From: Lysobacter arseniciresistens ZS79
Lineage (GTDB): Bacteria; Pseudomonadota; Gammaproteobacteria; Xanthomonadales; Xanthomonadaceae
Direction of reading: 5' to 3'
Length of the DNA stretch: 47,835 nucleotides
Assembly: GCF_000768335.1 (NCBI RefSeq)
Contig: NZ_AVPT01000020.1
Span: forward strand, 1 to 47,835
Below, one piece after another: positions 9,387-18,685 of the stretch. The notes under the pieces were generated by a model that ran no database searches, was not told where the DNA came from, and saw nothing but the letters and a program-made list of their open reading frames with translations. Position 1 is the stretch's first letter, and the number at the start of each line of letters is the position of its first letter. The translations under genes and the position numbers were made by a program.

Positions 9387-10214
9387 ATGGCATTCATGCA
9401 GGCACTCAGGGACCGCTGGTCCGCCGCCGACTCGCTGGTCTGCGTCGGGCTCGACCCGGAACCGTCGAAGTTCCCGGCCCGCTTCCGCGGCGACGACGAC
9501 GCGGTGTTCAACTTCTGCCGCGACATCGTCGACGCCACCGCGCGGCACGCCTGCGCGTTCAAGCCGCAGATCGCGCACTTCGCCGCGCTCGGCGCCGAAA
9601 GCGCGCTGGAGCGGCTGGTCGCCCATATCCACGACGCGCATCCGGGCGTGCCGGTGATCCTCGACGCCAAGCGCGGCGACATCGGCAGCACCGCGCAGCA
9701 TTACGCGGCCGAGGCCTTCGACCGCTACGCCGCCGATGCGGTCACCGCCAACCCGTACCTCGGCCGCGACTCGGTGCAGCCCTTCCTCGACCGCGCCGAC
9801 CGCGGCGTGGTGATCCTGTGCCGCACCTCCAACCCCGGTGCGAGCGACCTGCAGGATCTGGTCGTCGCCGACGGCAACGGCGCCGGCCGGCCGCTGTACC
9901 AGCACGTCGCGGCGACCATCGCGCGCGACTGGAACGGCCACGGCAACTGCGCGCTGGTGGTCGGCGCGACCTGGCCCGATCAGCTGCGCGAAGTCCGCGC
10001 GATCGTGGGCGACATGCCGTTCCTGGTGCCGGGCGTCGGCGCCCAGGGTGGCGATGTCGAGGCGGTGGTGCGCAACGCCAGGACCGCCGACGGCACCGGC
10101 CTGATGGTCAGCTCGTCGCGGGCGATCCTGTACGCCTCCCCCGGCGACGATTTTGCCGACGCGGCCGCCGACGCGGCGCGGACGTTGAAGGAGCAGGTCA
10201 ACCGGTACCGGTGA
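9387..10214 (+). CDS. pyrF: Orotidine 5'-phosphate decarboxylase
   Basis: PyrF decarboxylates OMP to UMP, the final step of de novo pyrimidine synthesis. The 275-residue protein has the N-terminal VGLDPEPSKFP substrate loop and the catalytic DAKRGDIG motif (Asp93, Lys95, Asp98). The length and DAKRGD form match the longer family-2 PyrF type rather than the ~230-245-residue E. coli type. The GAGGA ribosome binding site sits seven bases before ATG. It is monocistronic, flanked by REP-like pairs, and converges with the glycosyltransferase genes. Confidence 0.95.
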   Translation: MAFMQALRDRWSAADSLVCVGLDPEPSKFPARFRGDDDAVFNFCRDIVDATARHACAFKPQIAHFAALGAESALERLVAHIHDAHPGVPVILDAKRGDIGSTAQHYAAEAFDRYAADAVTANPYLGRDSVQPFLDRADRGVVILCRTSNPGASDLQDLVVADGNGAGRPLYQHVAATIARDWNGHGNCALVVGATWPDQLREVRAIVGDMPFLVPGVGAQGGDVEAVVRNARTADGTGLMVSSSRAILYASPGDDFADAAADAARTLKEQVNRYR

Positions 10215-10263
10215 GCCGCGGACGCGGCGCCGGCCTGGCGACGCGGCCGTGCGTCCCGTGCCC

Positions 10264-10394
10264 GTAGGAGCGACGTGAGTCGCGAACCGCTGGAAGTCGT
10301 GTCGCGACGATCAGCGCGTAGTCCGGCCGGGCGACCCCGCGTTGAATCCCGCGCCGGTGAACGGTCGGCGGGTCGCGACTCACGTCGCTCCTAC
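10264..10394. repeat. REP-like inverted pair 3 (GTAG type)
   Basis: The left arm 10264-10286 and right arm 10371-10394 carry the same unit in inverted orientation with GTAG outward; the spacer is 84 bases. It lies between the convergent ends of pyrF and a glycosyltransferase gene. The right arm sits only 18 bases from the latter's stop codon, so transcripts from both sides would carry the hairpins at their 3' ends. Confidence 0.85.
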
Positions 10395-10411
10395 GAAAAC
10401 CGGCGGGTCGT

Positions 10412-11317
10412 TCAGCGGCTGCGCCACCAGGCGCGCGCGGCGGCGAGCGGGAAGCGCAGCCAGATCGCCGCCCACACCGCGGCGCGCAGCGGCCAGCCCC
10501 GGTGCGGCGCCTCGAACCGGCCGAAGTAGCGCCACAGCCCGCGGTGCTTGTGCCACTCGACGAACAGCGGGCGCGAGCGACTCGACACCCCGCGCACGTG
10601 CAGCACGCGCACGCGGTTGGCGACCGCGACGTTGGCGCCCGCCAGCCGCGCCCGGCGGCACAGGTCGAGGTCCTCGGCGTGCAGCCGGTAGCCCTCGTCG
10701 AAACCGTCGAGCCGCTCGAACAGCCCGCGCGGCATGAACATCAACGCCCCCGAGACCGCGTCGACCGGCTGCAGTTCGAGACCGTCGTCGACGGCGACCG
10801 CCATCGCTCCGCGTCCAGCTCCCGCCCCATCCGCGCGCCGGCCGGCCAGCCTCGCCAGCATCGCGCCGAAATCCGGGTCGCGCCGGCGCGCGGCGGGGTC
10901 GCGGACGCCGTCCTCGCCGACCAGGTCGACGCCGAGCAGCACCTCGCCGCGCGGCGCCGCCAGGGTGCGCAGGCGCGCGAGCGTGTCGGCCGCGACCATC
11001 GCGTCGGGATTGACGAACGCCAGCCACGCCACGCCAGGCGCGCCGGCCACCGCATCCGCCGCGCCCTGGTTGCAGCCCACGCCAAAGCCCGGATTGTCGG
11101 GATTGGCGATGAAGCGCACACGCGGGTCGGCGCTGGCATGGCGCTGGGCGATCGCCAGGGTGTCGTCGCTGGACTGGTTGTCGACCACGCGGATCGAGCC
11201 GACGCCGGCCGCGGCGCGCAGGCGGCGCAGGCAGTCGTCGAGGGTCGATTCGCTCTGGTGGGTCACCACCACCGCGGCGATGTCGGCCGCGGCGGGGAGG
11301 TCGACGGCGTCGCTCAT
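10412..11317 (-). CDS. Family 2 glycosyltransferase
   Basis: This is a 301-residue cytosolic GT-A glycosyltransferase of the rhamnosyltransferase/WcaE-like group. It opens with AAVVVTHQSESTLDDCL, has VDNQSSDDT for nucleotide binding (about residues 45-53), NPGFGVGCNQGA, and FVNPDA in the DxD position. GALMFMPRGLFERLDGFDEGY and ED-D-LC-R follow as acceptor and catalytic segments. There are no membrane helices. The ATG overlaps the stop of the upstream gene by four bases (ATGA), so the two are coupled. The substrate is unknown; the position downstream of the secretion operon suggests surface polysaccharide or glycoprotein modification, an inference only. Confidence 0.88.
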   Translation of the reverse strand: MSDAVDLPAAADIAAVVVTHQSESTLDDCLRRLRAAAGVGSIRVVDNQSSDDTLAIAQRHASADPRVRFIANPDNPGFGVGCNQGAADAVAGAPGVAWLAFVNPDAMVAADTLARLRTLAAPRGEVLLGVDLVGEDGVRDPAARRRDPDFGAMLARLAGRRADGAGAGRGAMAVAVDDGLELQPVDAVSGALMFMPRGLFERLDGFDEGYRLHAEDLDLCRRARLAGANVAVANRVRVLHVRGVSSRSRPLFVEWHKHRGLWRYFGRFEAPHRGWPLRAAVWAAIWLRFPLAAARAWWRSR

Positions 11318-12252
11318 GGGGCGGTCGGCGTGGTGTCGGTACGGTCCGCGTCGACGGCGGCCGCGTCTCCGGCGTCACCGGCCCCTGCGTCCGCGACTCC
11401 GCACGCGGACTCGGCCGTCGCCGGGAACAGGTCCGGCTGCGCCTCCGGCGGGCCGATGGTGGCGAACAGGTCGGCCAGCTCGGCGCGGGCGGCGCGCAGC
11501 GGGTCGCGCATCAGGAAGCCGGCCACGCGCGCGTGCCAGTCCGGCCAGCGCGCCGCGAGACGGTCGGTGTCGCCCTCGAACGGACCGCCCTCGGCTGCCC
11601 GGGCGACGAACGCCGACCCGCACAGCACGTTGCGCCAGCCCAGCCCGGCGAGCCGCAGCGACAGGTCGATCAGGCCGGCGTACCAGGAACCGTAGCTCTC
11701 GGTGTCGAGCCCGCCGACGCGCCGGCGGGCGCTGCCGCGCAGCAGCACGCAGTGGTCGATCGCCGCCGGCAGCTCCGGCGTCACCGCCGGCATCCGCGCG
11801 GCGGCACGGGCCAGGCGCTCGTGGTCGCGCGGCATCGGGGATATCTCGCCGATCCGCGGCCAGCCAGCGGCCTCGCCGGCATTGCTCCAGGGCGTCGCGG
11901 TGGCGATCGAGCCGTCGCCGGCCAGGCAGGCCGCGAGCCGCCCGAGCCAGCCCGGCAGCGGCACCGCGTCCGGCGCCAGCACCGCCACGTCGGCGTCGCC
12001 ACAGGCGCCCAGCACCTCGTCGAGGTGGGCGACCTCGCCGATCGGCCGCTGCCGGCGGGTGTAGTCGGCGCGCAGCCGGGTGGTCGCCATCCAGTGTTCG
12101 ATCACCGCGCAGCCACGCGGGCCGGCGCGGGCGTCGTCGGCCAGCCACAGCCGCGTGCCCGGCGGCGTGCCGGCCTCCAGCGCGGCCAGGCAGGCATCCA
12201 GCGCGACGTCGTCGCTGCCGACCGGCAACACCACGATCGGCAACTCAGCCAT
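11314..12252 (-). CDS. Divergent glycosyltransferase-like protein
   Basis: The 312-residue protein resembles a GT2 fold: IVVLPVGSDDVALDACLAAL at the start, VAVLAPDAVPLPGWL in the position of the metal-binding loop, a TATPWSNAGEA segment like the family's SN motif, and ARRRVGGLDTESYG. The classical DxD is reduced to one Asp (APDAV), so activity is uncertain. The last 40 residues are Ala/Asp/Thr-rich low complexity. It starts 35 bases after the xpsD stop and is coupled to the next glycosyltransferase. It may act with that protein on one substrate; a non-catalytic partner role is also possible. Confidence 0.7.
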   Translation of the reverse strand: MAELPIVVLPVGSDDVALDACLAALEAGTPPGTRLWLADDARAGPRGCAVIEHWMATTRLRADYTRRQRPIGEVAHLDEVLGACGDADVAVLAPDAVPLPGWLGRLAACLAGDGSIATATPWSNAGEAAGWPRIGEISPMPRDHERLARAAARMPAVTPELPAAIDHCVLLRGSARRRVGGLDTESYGSWYAGLIDLSLRLAGLGWRNVLCGSAFVARAAEGGPFEGDTDRLAARWPDWHARVAGFLMRDPLRAARAELADLFATIGPPEAQPDLFPATAESACGVADAGAGDAGDAAAVDADRTDTTPTAP

Positions 12253-12279
12253 GCCGCGCTCTTTCCCCGCTCACCATGC

Positions 12280-12298
12280 CGCGAGCTTACGGCTCGCG
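12280..12298 (-). other. Hairpin spanning the xpsD stop codon
   Basis: CGCGAGC (12298-12292) pairs with GCTCGCG (12286-12280) around a five-base loop, CGTAA, that contains the xpsD TAA stop. There is no T run after it. It could act as an mRNA 3' barrier or slow ribosomes at termination before the glycosyltransferase genes. Confidence 0.5.
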
Positions 12299-14560
12299 AT
12301 ACAGCGGTTCCAGCGCGCGGAAGCGGCGGCCGTACTCGTCGGTGAGTTCGCGCGTCTCCATCGGGTTGCGGACGATCGTCGGGGTCAGCAGCACGATGGT
12401 CTCCTCGCGCCGGGTCGCCGAGGACTGGGTGCCGAACAGGCCGCCGATCACCGGGATCCGGCTCAGCCCCGGGAAACCCGACGAGCCGCGGGTGACGCTG
12501 TCGCGGATCAGGCCGGCCAGCATCACCGTGTCGCCGCTCTGGATCGCCGCCTCGGTCTTGAGCTTGCGGGTGTCGATGCGGACGTTGCCGTTGCGGTCGG
12601 GTTCGCCGCCGGGCGCGCTGACCTCCTGCACGATGTCGAGGAACACCATGCCGTCGCGCGACACCCGCGGCCGCACCTTGAGGATCACGCCGGTGTCGAG
12701 GTACTGCACCTGGCTGTAGCTGGTGTCGTTGCCGACGCCGGGGTTGACCGTCACCGACGACACCGGGATCCGGCTGCCGACGTTGAAGGTCGCCTCGGCG
12801 TTGTTGCGCACCAGCACTGACGGGCTCTGCAGCATGTTGACGTCGGTCACCGCGTCGAGCGCGCTGATCACCGCCGCGGCGTTTCGGCCGAGGAACTCCC
12901 AGACCACGCCGCCGGGGTTGTTGACGCCACGGCCGACGCTGCCGGCCAGCGCGCTCCAGGTGTCGCGGCCAACCGCGTCGGGGAAGCCGTTGTCGGTCAC
13001 CGCGCGCTCGAAGAACCAGTTGACGCCGTATTCCAGCGCGCCGCTGAGCTGCACCTCGACCACCTGCGCCTCGATGTGGACCTGCATCGGCATCACGTCG
13101 AGCTGGCCGATCACGTCGACGATCGACTGCCACGCCTGCGGGCTGGCACGCACCAGCAGCGAGTTGGTCTCCTCCACCGCCGACACGCCCACCTCGCTGC
13201 CCTCGACCTCGAGGCTGACGCTGGCGTTGCCGTCCTGCGACGCGCCCAGCGACATGCCGCCGCCACCGGCCGTATCGCCACCGCCCTTGCCGCCGATCGT
13301 CACGCTGCTGGTGCCGTCGCGGCCGGAATCGATCTCGACCGACTCCAGCCCCGGCATCAGGCTCGGCGGGCGGCTGTCGCCACCGCCGCCACCGCCCGAC
13401 GACGAGGCGCCGAACACCTCGGCCAGCCGGTCGGCCAGGTCTCGCGCGCGGATGTACTTGAGCGGGTACGAGTACAGCCGGGTGCCGCTGCCGCCGTCGA
13501 TCCGCTCCAGCCACTGCTGGATGTCGTCGAGGTAGTCGGCCTGCGGGGTGATCACCATCACCGCGTTGGCGCCTTCCAGCGGCATGAAGCGGAACATGCC
13601 GGCGACCGGCGACTTGCTGGTCTCGCCGAACACCTTCTCGAGGTCGGCGACGACCCGCTCGGGGTTGCCCGACTGCAGCGGGAACACGCCGACCGACATG
13701 CCCGACAGCCAGTCGACGTCGAAGATCTCGATCGTGCGCAGGTAGTTCTGCAGCTCCGCGCGGGTGCCGCCGATGCTGATGACATTGCGCGCGGCGTCGG
13801 TGCCGACGATCGCGTTGGGACGCGCGTAGGGTTCGAGGATCTTCTTCATCTCCTCGGCCGAGACGTAGCGCAGCGGCACCGTGCGGACCTCGAAGCCGCG
13901 CGCGTTGGCGGCGCCGCCGGTGCGCGGGGCGACGTTGCCGGCCAGCGCCTGGTCGGCCGGGACAATGTTGTAGCGGCCGCCGCTGTAGACCATGCGGGCG
14001 TTGTTCCAGCCCAGCACCTGGTCGAGCAGGCTGATCGCCTCGGCCGGGCTGACCGGGTTGGGCGTGGCCAGCGTCACCGTGCCCTGCACGCCGGGCGCGA
14101 TCACGTAGTTCTGGCCGAGCATGTCGCCGAGGATCGCCTTGACCACGGCGTGCAGCGACTCGCCCTCGAAGTTGAAGGTGGCCGCGCCGGAGGTGCCGCC
14201 GAGGTTCGGCGGCAGCGCGCTGGCGGCGGCCTGGTTGATGACCTGGCCGGTGCCGCGGCGGATCTGCGGCTGCGGGCCGGTGGCGGCGGCCAGCGGCTCG
14301 GTGACCGTGCCGCCGCCGACCACGGTGGCGCCGGCCTCGGCCGCGAGCGCATCGGTGCCGGCGGTGTGCATCCGCACGCCGGCGCTGCCCGCGGTACTGG
14401 CGGCACCGTCGCGGCGCACGCTCGGCACCGGGGTGCTGGCGCAGGCGGCCAGCAGCACGGCGACCAGGCCGGCCAGCACCGGCAGGAGGGACCAGCGGCG
14501 GGGCGCCCGGGGGGAGGCGCGCCGCGGCGGTCGCGACAGGAGTCGGGGGAACGGCTTCAT
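12287..14560 (-). CDS. xpsD: Type II secretion system secretin XpsD (GspD)
   Basis: XpsD forms the outer-membrane secretin channel of the type II system. The 757-residue precursor has a lipoprotein signal with Cys at residue 40 (LLAAC), as in the xanthomonad lipoprotein secretin. N-domains follow: FNFEGESLHAVVKAILGDML and the N1-N3 repeats with RTVPLRYVSAEEM and SYPLKYIRARDLADRL. A Gly/Ser-rich linker (SSSGGGGGG) sits in the N3 region, and the C-terminal secretin domain shows VPVSSV-type and VMLAGLIRDSVTRGSSGFPGLSRIPVIGGLFG-like segments. It is the last gene of the operon, nine bases after xpsN. Confidence 0.96.
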   Translation of the reverse strand: MKPFPRLLSRPPRRASPRAPRRWSLLPVLAGLVAVLLAACASTPVPSVRRDGAASTAGSAGVRMHTAGTDALAAEAGATVVGGGTVTEPLAAATGPQPQIRRGTGQVINQAAASALPPNLGGTSGAATFNFEGESLHAVVKAILGDMLGQNYVIAPGVQGTVTLATPNPVSPAEAISLLDQVLGWNNARMVYSGGRYNIVPADQALAGNVAPRTGGAANARGFEVRTVPLRYVSAEEMKKILEPYARPNAIVGTDAARNVISIGGTRAELQNYLRTIEIFDVDWLSGMSVGVFPLQSGNPERVVADLEKVFGETSKSPVAGMFRFMPLEGANAVMVITPQADYLDDIQQWLERIDGGSGTRLYSYPLKYIRARDLADRLAEVFGASSSGGGGGGDSRPPSLMPGLESVEIDSGRDGTSSVTIGGKGGGDTAGGGGMSLGASQDGNASVSLEVEGSEVGVSAVEETNSLLVRASPQAWQSIVDVIGQLDVMPMQVHIEAQVVEVQLSGALEYGVNWFFERAVTDNGFPDAVGRDTWSALAGSVGRGVNNPGGVVWEFLGRNAAAVISALDAVTDVNMLQSPSVLVRNNAEATFNVGSRIPVSSVTVNPGVGNDTSYSQVQYLDTGVILKVRPRVSRDGMVFLDIVQEVSAPGGEPDRNGNVRIDTRKLKTEAAIQSGDTVMLAGLIRDSVTRGSSGFPGLSRIPVIGGLFGTQSSATRREETIVLLTPTIVRNPMETRELTDEYGRRFRALEPLYREP

Positions 14561-14569
14561 GCGTGCACT

Positions 14570-15391
14570 CTACGGGCTCTGGACCGGCGGTTGCCGGAGC
14601 GGGGGTCGGGGCGGCACGGGCGCGGGTTCACCGTGCAGCCGGGCGCGGCGGGCCTGGATGCGCGCGCGGATCGCTTCCATGCGGGCGTCGTCGGGGCTGG
14701 GCGCGGCGCCGGCGGACGCGTCCTCGGCCGACTCGGCCTCGGCATTCGCACCGGCCTGGGCATCGGCCGGCGCATCGCTGCGCGGGGCGGGCGCGGCGCT
14801 GGCGGAGGTGCGTGCACCGGCGCCCGGCCGGGCGGCGCCGGGCGACATCGCATCCGGCGACGGCGAGCCGACTTCGGTCGGGCGCGCGCCGCCGACCCCG
14901 TCGAACACCCGCAGCCCGAGCGTGCGCTGCCCCTCGGGGCCTTCGAACACCGCGCTGCGCTCGCTCAGCCCGCTCAGGCGCCAGGACGGGTGGGATTCGG
15001 GCGCGTCGCCCAGCCGCACGCGCACCGACTCGCCACCGTCGGCGGGCTGGATGATCGCCAGCTTCAACCGCGGCGTGATCATCACGCTGGTCAGCTGGTA
15101 GTCGAACGCGGTCGACTCGGCCTCCTCCCCGCCTTGCAGGAAGAACGGCGCCGGCTGGCGGTCGGGCGAGAACAGCGGGCGCGCGGCGATCCCGGCGTAC
15201 TGCCCCGGCGCGCCAAGCCGCGCCGGCGGGGCCGGGCGGACCGGCGGCAGCGGCTGCAGCAGCGTCGGGTCATCGGGCAGCGGCACGACCCGCCCGCCCA
15301 TGCCGGCGGCCGCCAGCACCCAGGCCAGCAGCGCCCATCCGGCCACGCCGGCGAGCAGCCAGGTGCGCGGGCCGGCGTCTTCAATCCGCAC
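14570..15391 (-). CDS. xpsN: Type II secretion protein XpsN (GspC/N-like)
   Basis: XpsN is the inner-membrane protein that in Xanthomonas complexes with XpsL, XpsM and the secretin and plays the GspC part. The 273-residue protein has one N-terminal membrane helix (about residues 11-33) and a periplasmic region with ARPLFSPDRQPAP (the homology region typical of GspC). A beta-rich stretch to residue 160 follows, then a long Ala/Pro/Glu-rich tail. The start is a GTG at 15391 with an AAGGAGG site six bases before it, 11 bases inside the end of xpsM. The longer open frame from 15466 overlaps xpsM. Confidence 0.88.
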   Translation of the reverse strand: MRIEDAGPRTWLLAGVAGWALLAWVLAAAGMGGRVVPLPDDPTLLQPLPPVRPAPPARLGAPGQYAGIAARPLFSPDRQPAPFFLQGGEEAESTAFDYQLTSVMITPRLKLAIIQPADGGESVRVRLGDAPESHPSWRLSGLSERSAVFEGPEGQRTLGLRVFDGVGGARPTEVGSPSPDAMSPGAARPGAGARTSASAAPAPRSDAPADAQAGANAEAESAEDASAGAAPSPDDARMEAIRARIQARRARLHGEPAPVPPRPPLRQPPVQSP

Positions 15392-16013
15392 GCGGCGCCT
15401 CCTTCGGTGCGAGGTAGCCCGACAGGTCGAACGCGACATCCAGCCCGCCGCTGCCGGTCGGCTCACCCCGGCCGGGGCTGAAGTACATGCGCTGGGCGAG
15501 GATGTTGAGGTTGCCGACGAACAGCCGCGGCGCGCCGCTCTCCAGCGAGTGCAGCACCGCCGCCAGTTCCGGCGTGCCGCAGCGCAGCCGCACCTGCACC
15601 ACCACCCGCGTATGCGGCTCGCGGCTGTCGGCGGCCAGCGGCGAGCGGTTGGTGATCATGCAGCTGCGGTTGCCGGGGCTGGCCTGGCCGACCACGGTTT
15701 CGAGCCGCTGGATCAGGCTGGCGGTGGCCAGCTCGGGGTTGGACTCGGGCAGGAAGCCGGGGCGGCCGTCCATCTGCGCGCGCACCGCCTCCAACCGTCG
15801 GCTGACCTGCGGCGCCTGCTGCAGCTGCATGCGCAGCCGCAGCTCGCGCTGCTGCAGCGACTCGATGCGCTCGCCGGCCTCGAGCATCGGCACCGTCCAC
15901 CACGGGTGGACGAGCACCGCGTAGGCCAGCGCCAGCAGGAGCAGCAGCGCCCCAAGCGCGAGCCAGCGGTCGCGGGCGGCGACGCGGCTCGCGGGGCGGT
16001 CAGCGGCGGTCAT
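15381..16013 (-). CDS. xpsM: Type II secretion protein XpsM (GspM)
   Basis: XpsM is a bitopic inner-membrane component that stabilises XpsL. The 210-residue protein starts [11 protein letters not shown], has one membrane helix at about 17-36, a periplasmic coiled-coil stretch (LEAGERIESLQQRELRLRMQ) and a ferredoxin-like C-terminal domain containing VQVRLRCGTPELAAVLHSLE. The start at 16013 lies 14 bases before the xpsL stop and the end overlaps xpsN by 11 bases, so it is tightly coupled to both. Confidence 0.9.
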   Translation of the reverse strand: MTAADRPASRVAARDRWLALGALLLLLALAYAVLVHPWWTVPMLEAGERIESLQQRELRLRMQLQQAPQVSRRLEAVRAQMDGRPGFLPESNPELATASLIQRLETVVGQASPGNRSCMITNRSPLAADSREPHTRVVVQVRLRCGTPELAAVLHSLESGAPRLFVGNLNILAQRMYFSPGRGEPTGSGGLDVAFDLSGYLAPKEAPRAD

Positions 16014-17166
16014 CGGCGTCCTCTTTGGCGGCGGCGGCCGCGTCCGGCGGCGGGCCGAGTTCGGCGACGAGGGTGAAGCGGTCACGGCCGCTGGCCGGGT
16101 CGGGCTGCAGCGCGCCCGCCAGCGCCGGCGAGTGCCACAACGGCGAGCCCTGCAGCCGCCCGACCAGCGCCGCGGCCTCGCGACTCAGGCCGATCAGCAT
16201 CAGGCGCCGGTCGTCGATCGAGAGCTTTTCCAGGTAGGTGCCGTCGGGCAGGCGCCGGGTCAGTTCGTCGACCACCTCGATCGCGGTCGGGCGCTCGGCG
16301 CGGCTGCGGTCGAGGAAGGCCTGGCCCGCGATCAGCCCGGCCAGCTGCTGGCGCTCCGCGGCGGCGCGGCGGCCGGCGGCGGCATCGGCGGCGATGCGCT
16401 GCTCGAGCGCGTCGGCGGCGTCGCGGCGGTTATCGAGCAGTTGCCAGGCCAGCGCCACCACCAGCAGCGCGGCGACCGCGGCCAGCGCAAGGTTCCACAG
16501 CAGCCACGGGTCGCGACTGCGGTGGCGCTGCGCCGGCGGCAGCAGGTTGACCGCGACCGGGACACCCCCGGCGGTGGCCGCGTCGACGCCGGCCAGCCGC
16601 CCGGCCAGCGGGCCCAGCGCCGCCAGTTGCGGTTCCAGCACGTGGCGCGGCACCACCACGAGTTCGGCGTCGAGCTGGCCATCGCCGTCGCGACGACCGA
16701 CGACGCGGGCGTCGTACACCACCGCGTCGGCGCTGAACGGTGTCTGCCGGTCGATCTCGAAACCCGCCACGTCGCGCAGGCGGCCTGCCGCGGCGGCGGG
16801 CAACCGCAGGCGGCGGCGCAGGCCGTGCGCGGGCGCCAGCAGCAGCCAGCGCGGCAGGTCGGCGACCGCCGGGGCCAGCAGTTTCGCCAGCGGGTCGGCG
16901 GCGGCGGGCTCCGCGTCCGCCGCCGGCAGCGGCACCCGGCCGAGGTCTTCCACCGCATCGCCGCGCTGCACCCGCAGCTGCAAGCCGTCGCCGTCGACCT
17001 GCATCAGCAGCCGGCCGCGGTCGAAGCCGAGCACGCGGCGCCAGCGTGCCGGCAGCCACGCGGCGAGCGACGTGGCCCACCAGCGCAGGGCACCGCCCGC
17101 GCCGGGCCGGAAACGCGCACCGATGTCTCCCAGGCGGCCGCCCGGACGGATCCCCAACCGGCTCAT
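16000..17166 (-). CDS. xpsL: Type II secretion protein XpsL (GspL)
   Basis: XpsL anchors the ATPase XpsE to the membrane. Its cytoplasmic N-terminal part (about residues 1-230) has the actin-like GspL fold, including [23 protein letters not shown], the family signature. A single membrane helix follows ([20 protein letters not shown], about 235-255), then a short periplasmic coiled coil and ferredoxin-like domain. At 388 residues the length is normal. The ATG at 17166 overlaps the xpsK stop (ATGA) and has a GGAGGGAG site. Confidence 0.93.
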   Translation of the reverse strand: MSRLGIRPGGRLGDIGARFRPGAGGALRWWATSLAAWLPARWRRVLGFDRGRLLMQVDGDGLQLRVQRGDAVEDLGRVPLPAADAEPAAADPLAKLLAPAVADLPRWLLLAPAHGLRRRLRLPAAAAGRLRDVAGFEIDRQTPFSADAVVYDARVVGRRDGDGQLDAELVVVPRHVLEPQLAALGPLAGRLAGVDAATAGGVPVAVNLLPPAQRHRSRDPWLLWNLALAAVAALLVVALAWQLLDNRRDAADALEQRIAADAAAGRRAAAERQQLAGLIAGQAFLDRSRAERPTAIEVVDELTRRLPDGTYLEKLSIDDRRLMLIGLSREAAALVGRLQGSPLWHSPALAGALQPDPASGRDRFTLVAELGPPPDAAAAAKEDADDRR

Positions 17167-18026
17167 CGTGGTGAAGCTCCCTCCTCCCAATCCAGCACGG
17201 TATACGCCATCCCGGGGGCCGAACCGCCCGCGCGCACCACCGCCCTCAGCAGCGACTCGCGCCCATCGGCCAGCCGCGCAAGGCTCTCGATACTATACGT
17301 ACCGCTGTGGCCCGCCCCGCCGCCCGGCAACGGCGCGGTGCCCGGCGGTGCCGCACGCTGCGCCACCAGCGCCTCGCCGTCCAGCCCAATCGCCTCCAGC
17401 ACCGGCGCCGGGGCGAACTCCGGCTGCGGCCGCGGCAGGCCACTGTGCACCGTCACGTTGGGCGCGACCAGCGCGTACAGCTGCGGGGTGAAGCCGAGTA
17501 CCTGCTCGAGCTCGGCGATGCCCTCGAACGCCGCATCCTTGGCGCCGTACGGGCGCCCGGCCGAGGCGTAGTCCGGGTCCTCGGCGCCGCCGGCGGGCTG
17601 GGTCAGCGGGTCGGGATCGCGCCAGTCGATGATCGCCGCGGCCAGCCGCGCGGCGTCGGCGGGGTCGCTGCCGAGCGCTTCCAGCAGGCCCGCCAGCACG
17701 CCGGCGTCGGCCTGGTTGAGGTCGAGCTTGCCGCTCTCGTCGACGATCCGCACCTCCACCTCGGCGCCGGCGTACCGCCACGGGTACGGCTGGCCGTCGG
17801 GGCGCCACCGGCGCTCGGGCTGGACCTCGACGAGCCGCGTCATCGCGTACTCCAGCCCGGCGCGCGCGGCGTTCTGCGCCACCAGCCCGCGGACCAGCAC
17901 CCGGCCCTGCATGTGCTCGACCCGCGCCACCAGCGCGAAGCCGCCGACCAGCGCGGTCAGCAGCACCACCAGCCACAGCACCAGCAGCAGCGCCGCGCCG
18001 CGTGCACGGGTGCGTGCAACGCTCAT
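17163..18026 (-). CDS. xpsK: Type II secretion minor pseudopilin XpsK (GspK)
   Basis: XpsK caps the pseudopilus tip with XpsI and XpsJ. The 287-residue protein has a prepilin leader ending RG with the hydrophobic helix [18 protein letters not shown] after it. As in other GspK proteins, the Glu at mature position 5 is missing. The large alpha domain has the [20 protein letters not shown] and IIDWRDPD segments typical of GspK. It overlaps xpsJ and xpsL by four bases each (ATGA). The longer upstream frame overlaps xpsJ and is not used. Confidence 0.93.
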   Translation of the reverse strand: MSVARTRARGAALLLVLWLVVLLTALVGGFALVARVEHMQGRVLVRGLVAQNAARAGLEYAMTRLVEVQPERRWRPDGQPYPWRYAGAEVEVRIVDESGKLDLNQADAGVLAGLLEALGSDPADAARLAAAIIDWRDPDPLTQPAGGAEDPDYASAGRPYGAKDAAFEGIAELEQVLGFTPQLYALVAPNVTVHSGLPRPQPEFAPAPVLEAIGLDGEALVAQRAAPPGTAPLPGGGAGHSGTYSIESLARLADGRESLLRAVVRAGGSAPGMAYTVLDWEEGASPR

Positions 18027-18685
18027 CGCAGCCCCCCCATGAAACCGTCGGCGCCGGCCCCGCCGGCCTGCGGCAGGGCGATCCGCAGCGGCGGCCACTC
18101 CCTGCCGTCCAGGTCGCTGATGCTGACCTCGACCAGCAGCGGCAGCCGGTCGGCCGCCTCCCACTCGTCCCGCCATTCACCCAGCGCGCCGGTTTCGGGG
18201 TCGAGCGCGCGGTAGCGGAAACGCACCTCGCCGAGGCCGTCGACCAGTTGCTCGGGCGGGCGCGGTTCGGCCGGCGCGATCGTCTCGCCGGCCAGCACGA
18301 TGCGGAAATCGACTTCGATCCGCGCCTCGTCGCCGTCGCGGTGGACCTGCAGGTCGTGCAGGTGGGGGCCACCGCGGCCGAGGTAGTCGGGCAGGTCGGC
18401 GACGAAGCGCATGCGCTCGGCGCTGCCGACGAAGCGCTGCGGCACCAGGCTGTCCTCGTCGGTGGCGAACGCCAGCGGCCGCGCGGCGGCGATGCGCTTG
18501 CGCAGGAAGCCCTCGACCGCGCGGATGCGCTCGCTGCGCTGGGCCAGCGACTCGCCGCGGTGGGCGGTGCGGGTGGCGGCGCCGAGGGTCGAGAACGCGA
18601 TCGCCAGCCCGGCGGCGAGCAGCACGGTCGCCAGCAGCACCTCGATCAGGGTGAAACCGCGCGCGGCGGCGGCGCGGGCCGTCAC
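18023..18685 (-). CDS. xpsJ: Type II secretion minor pseudopilin XpsJ (GspJ)
   Basis: This is a 220-residue minor pseudopilin with a short basic leader and cleavage site [14 protein letters not shown] carrying Glu5 of the mature protein. It has a C-terminal beta-rich domain containing [13 protein letters not shown]. It starts at a GTG (18685) that overlaps the xpsI TGA in GTGA; an ATG far upstream in the same frame lies inside xpsI. It forms the tip complex with XpsI and XpsK. Confidence 0.92.
   Translation of the reverse strand: MTARAAAARGFTLIEVLLATVLLAAGLAIAFSTLGAATRTAHRGESLAQRSERIRAVEGFLRKRIAAARPLAFATDEDSLVPQRFVGSAERMRFVADLPDYLGRGGPHLHDLQVHRDGDEARIEVDFRIVLAGETIAPAEPRPPEQLVDGLGEVRFRYRALDPETGALGEWRDEWEAADRLPLLVEVSISDLDGREWPPLRIALPQAGGAGADGFMGGLR

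Noticed and set aside
12723-15481. Long plus-strand frames opposite xpsD and xpsN (270 and 801 codons)
   Set aside because: They are shadows of conserved secretion genes, with repetitive Arg/Ala/Gln/His composition.
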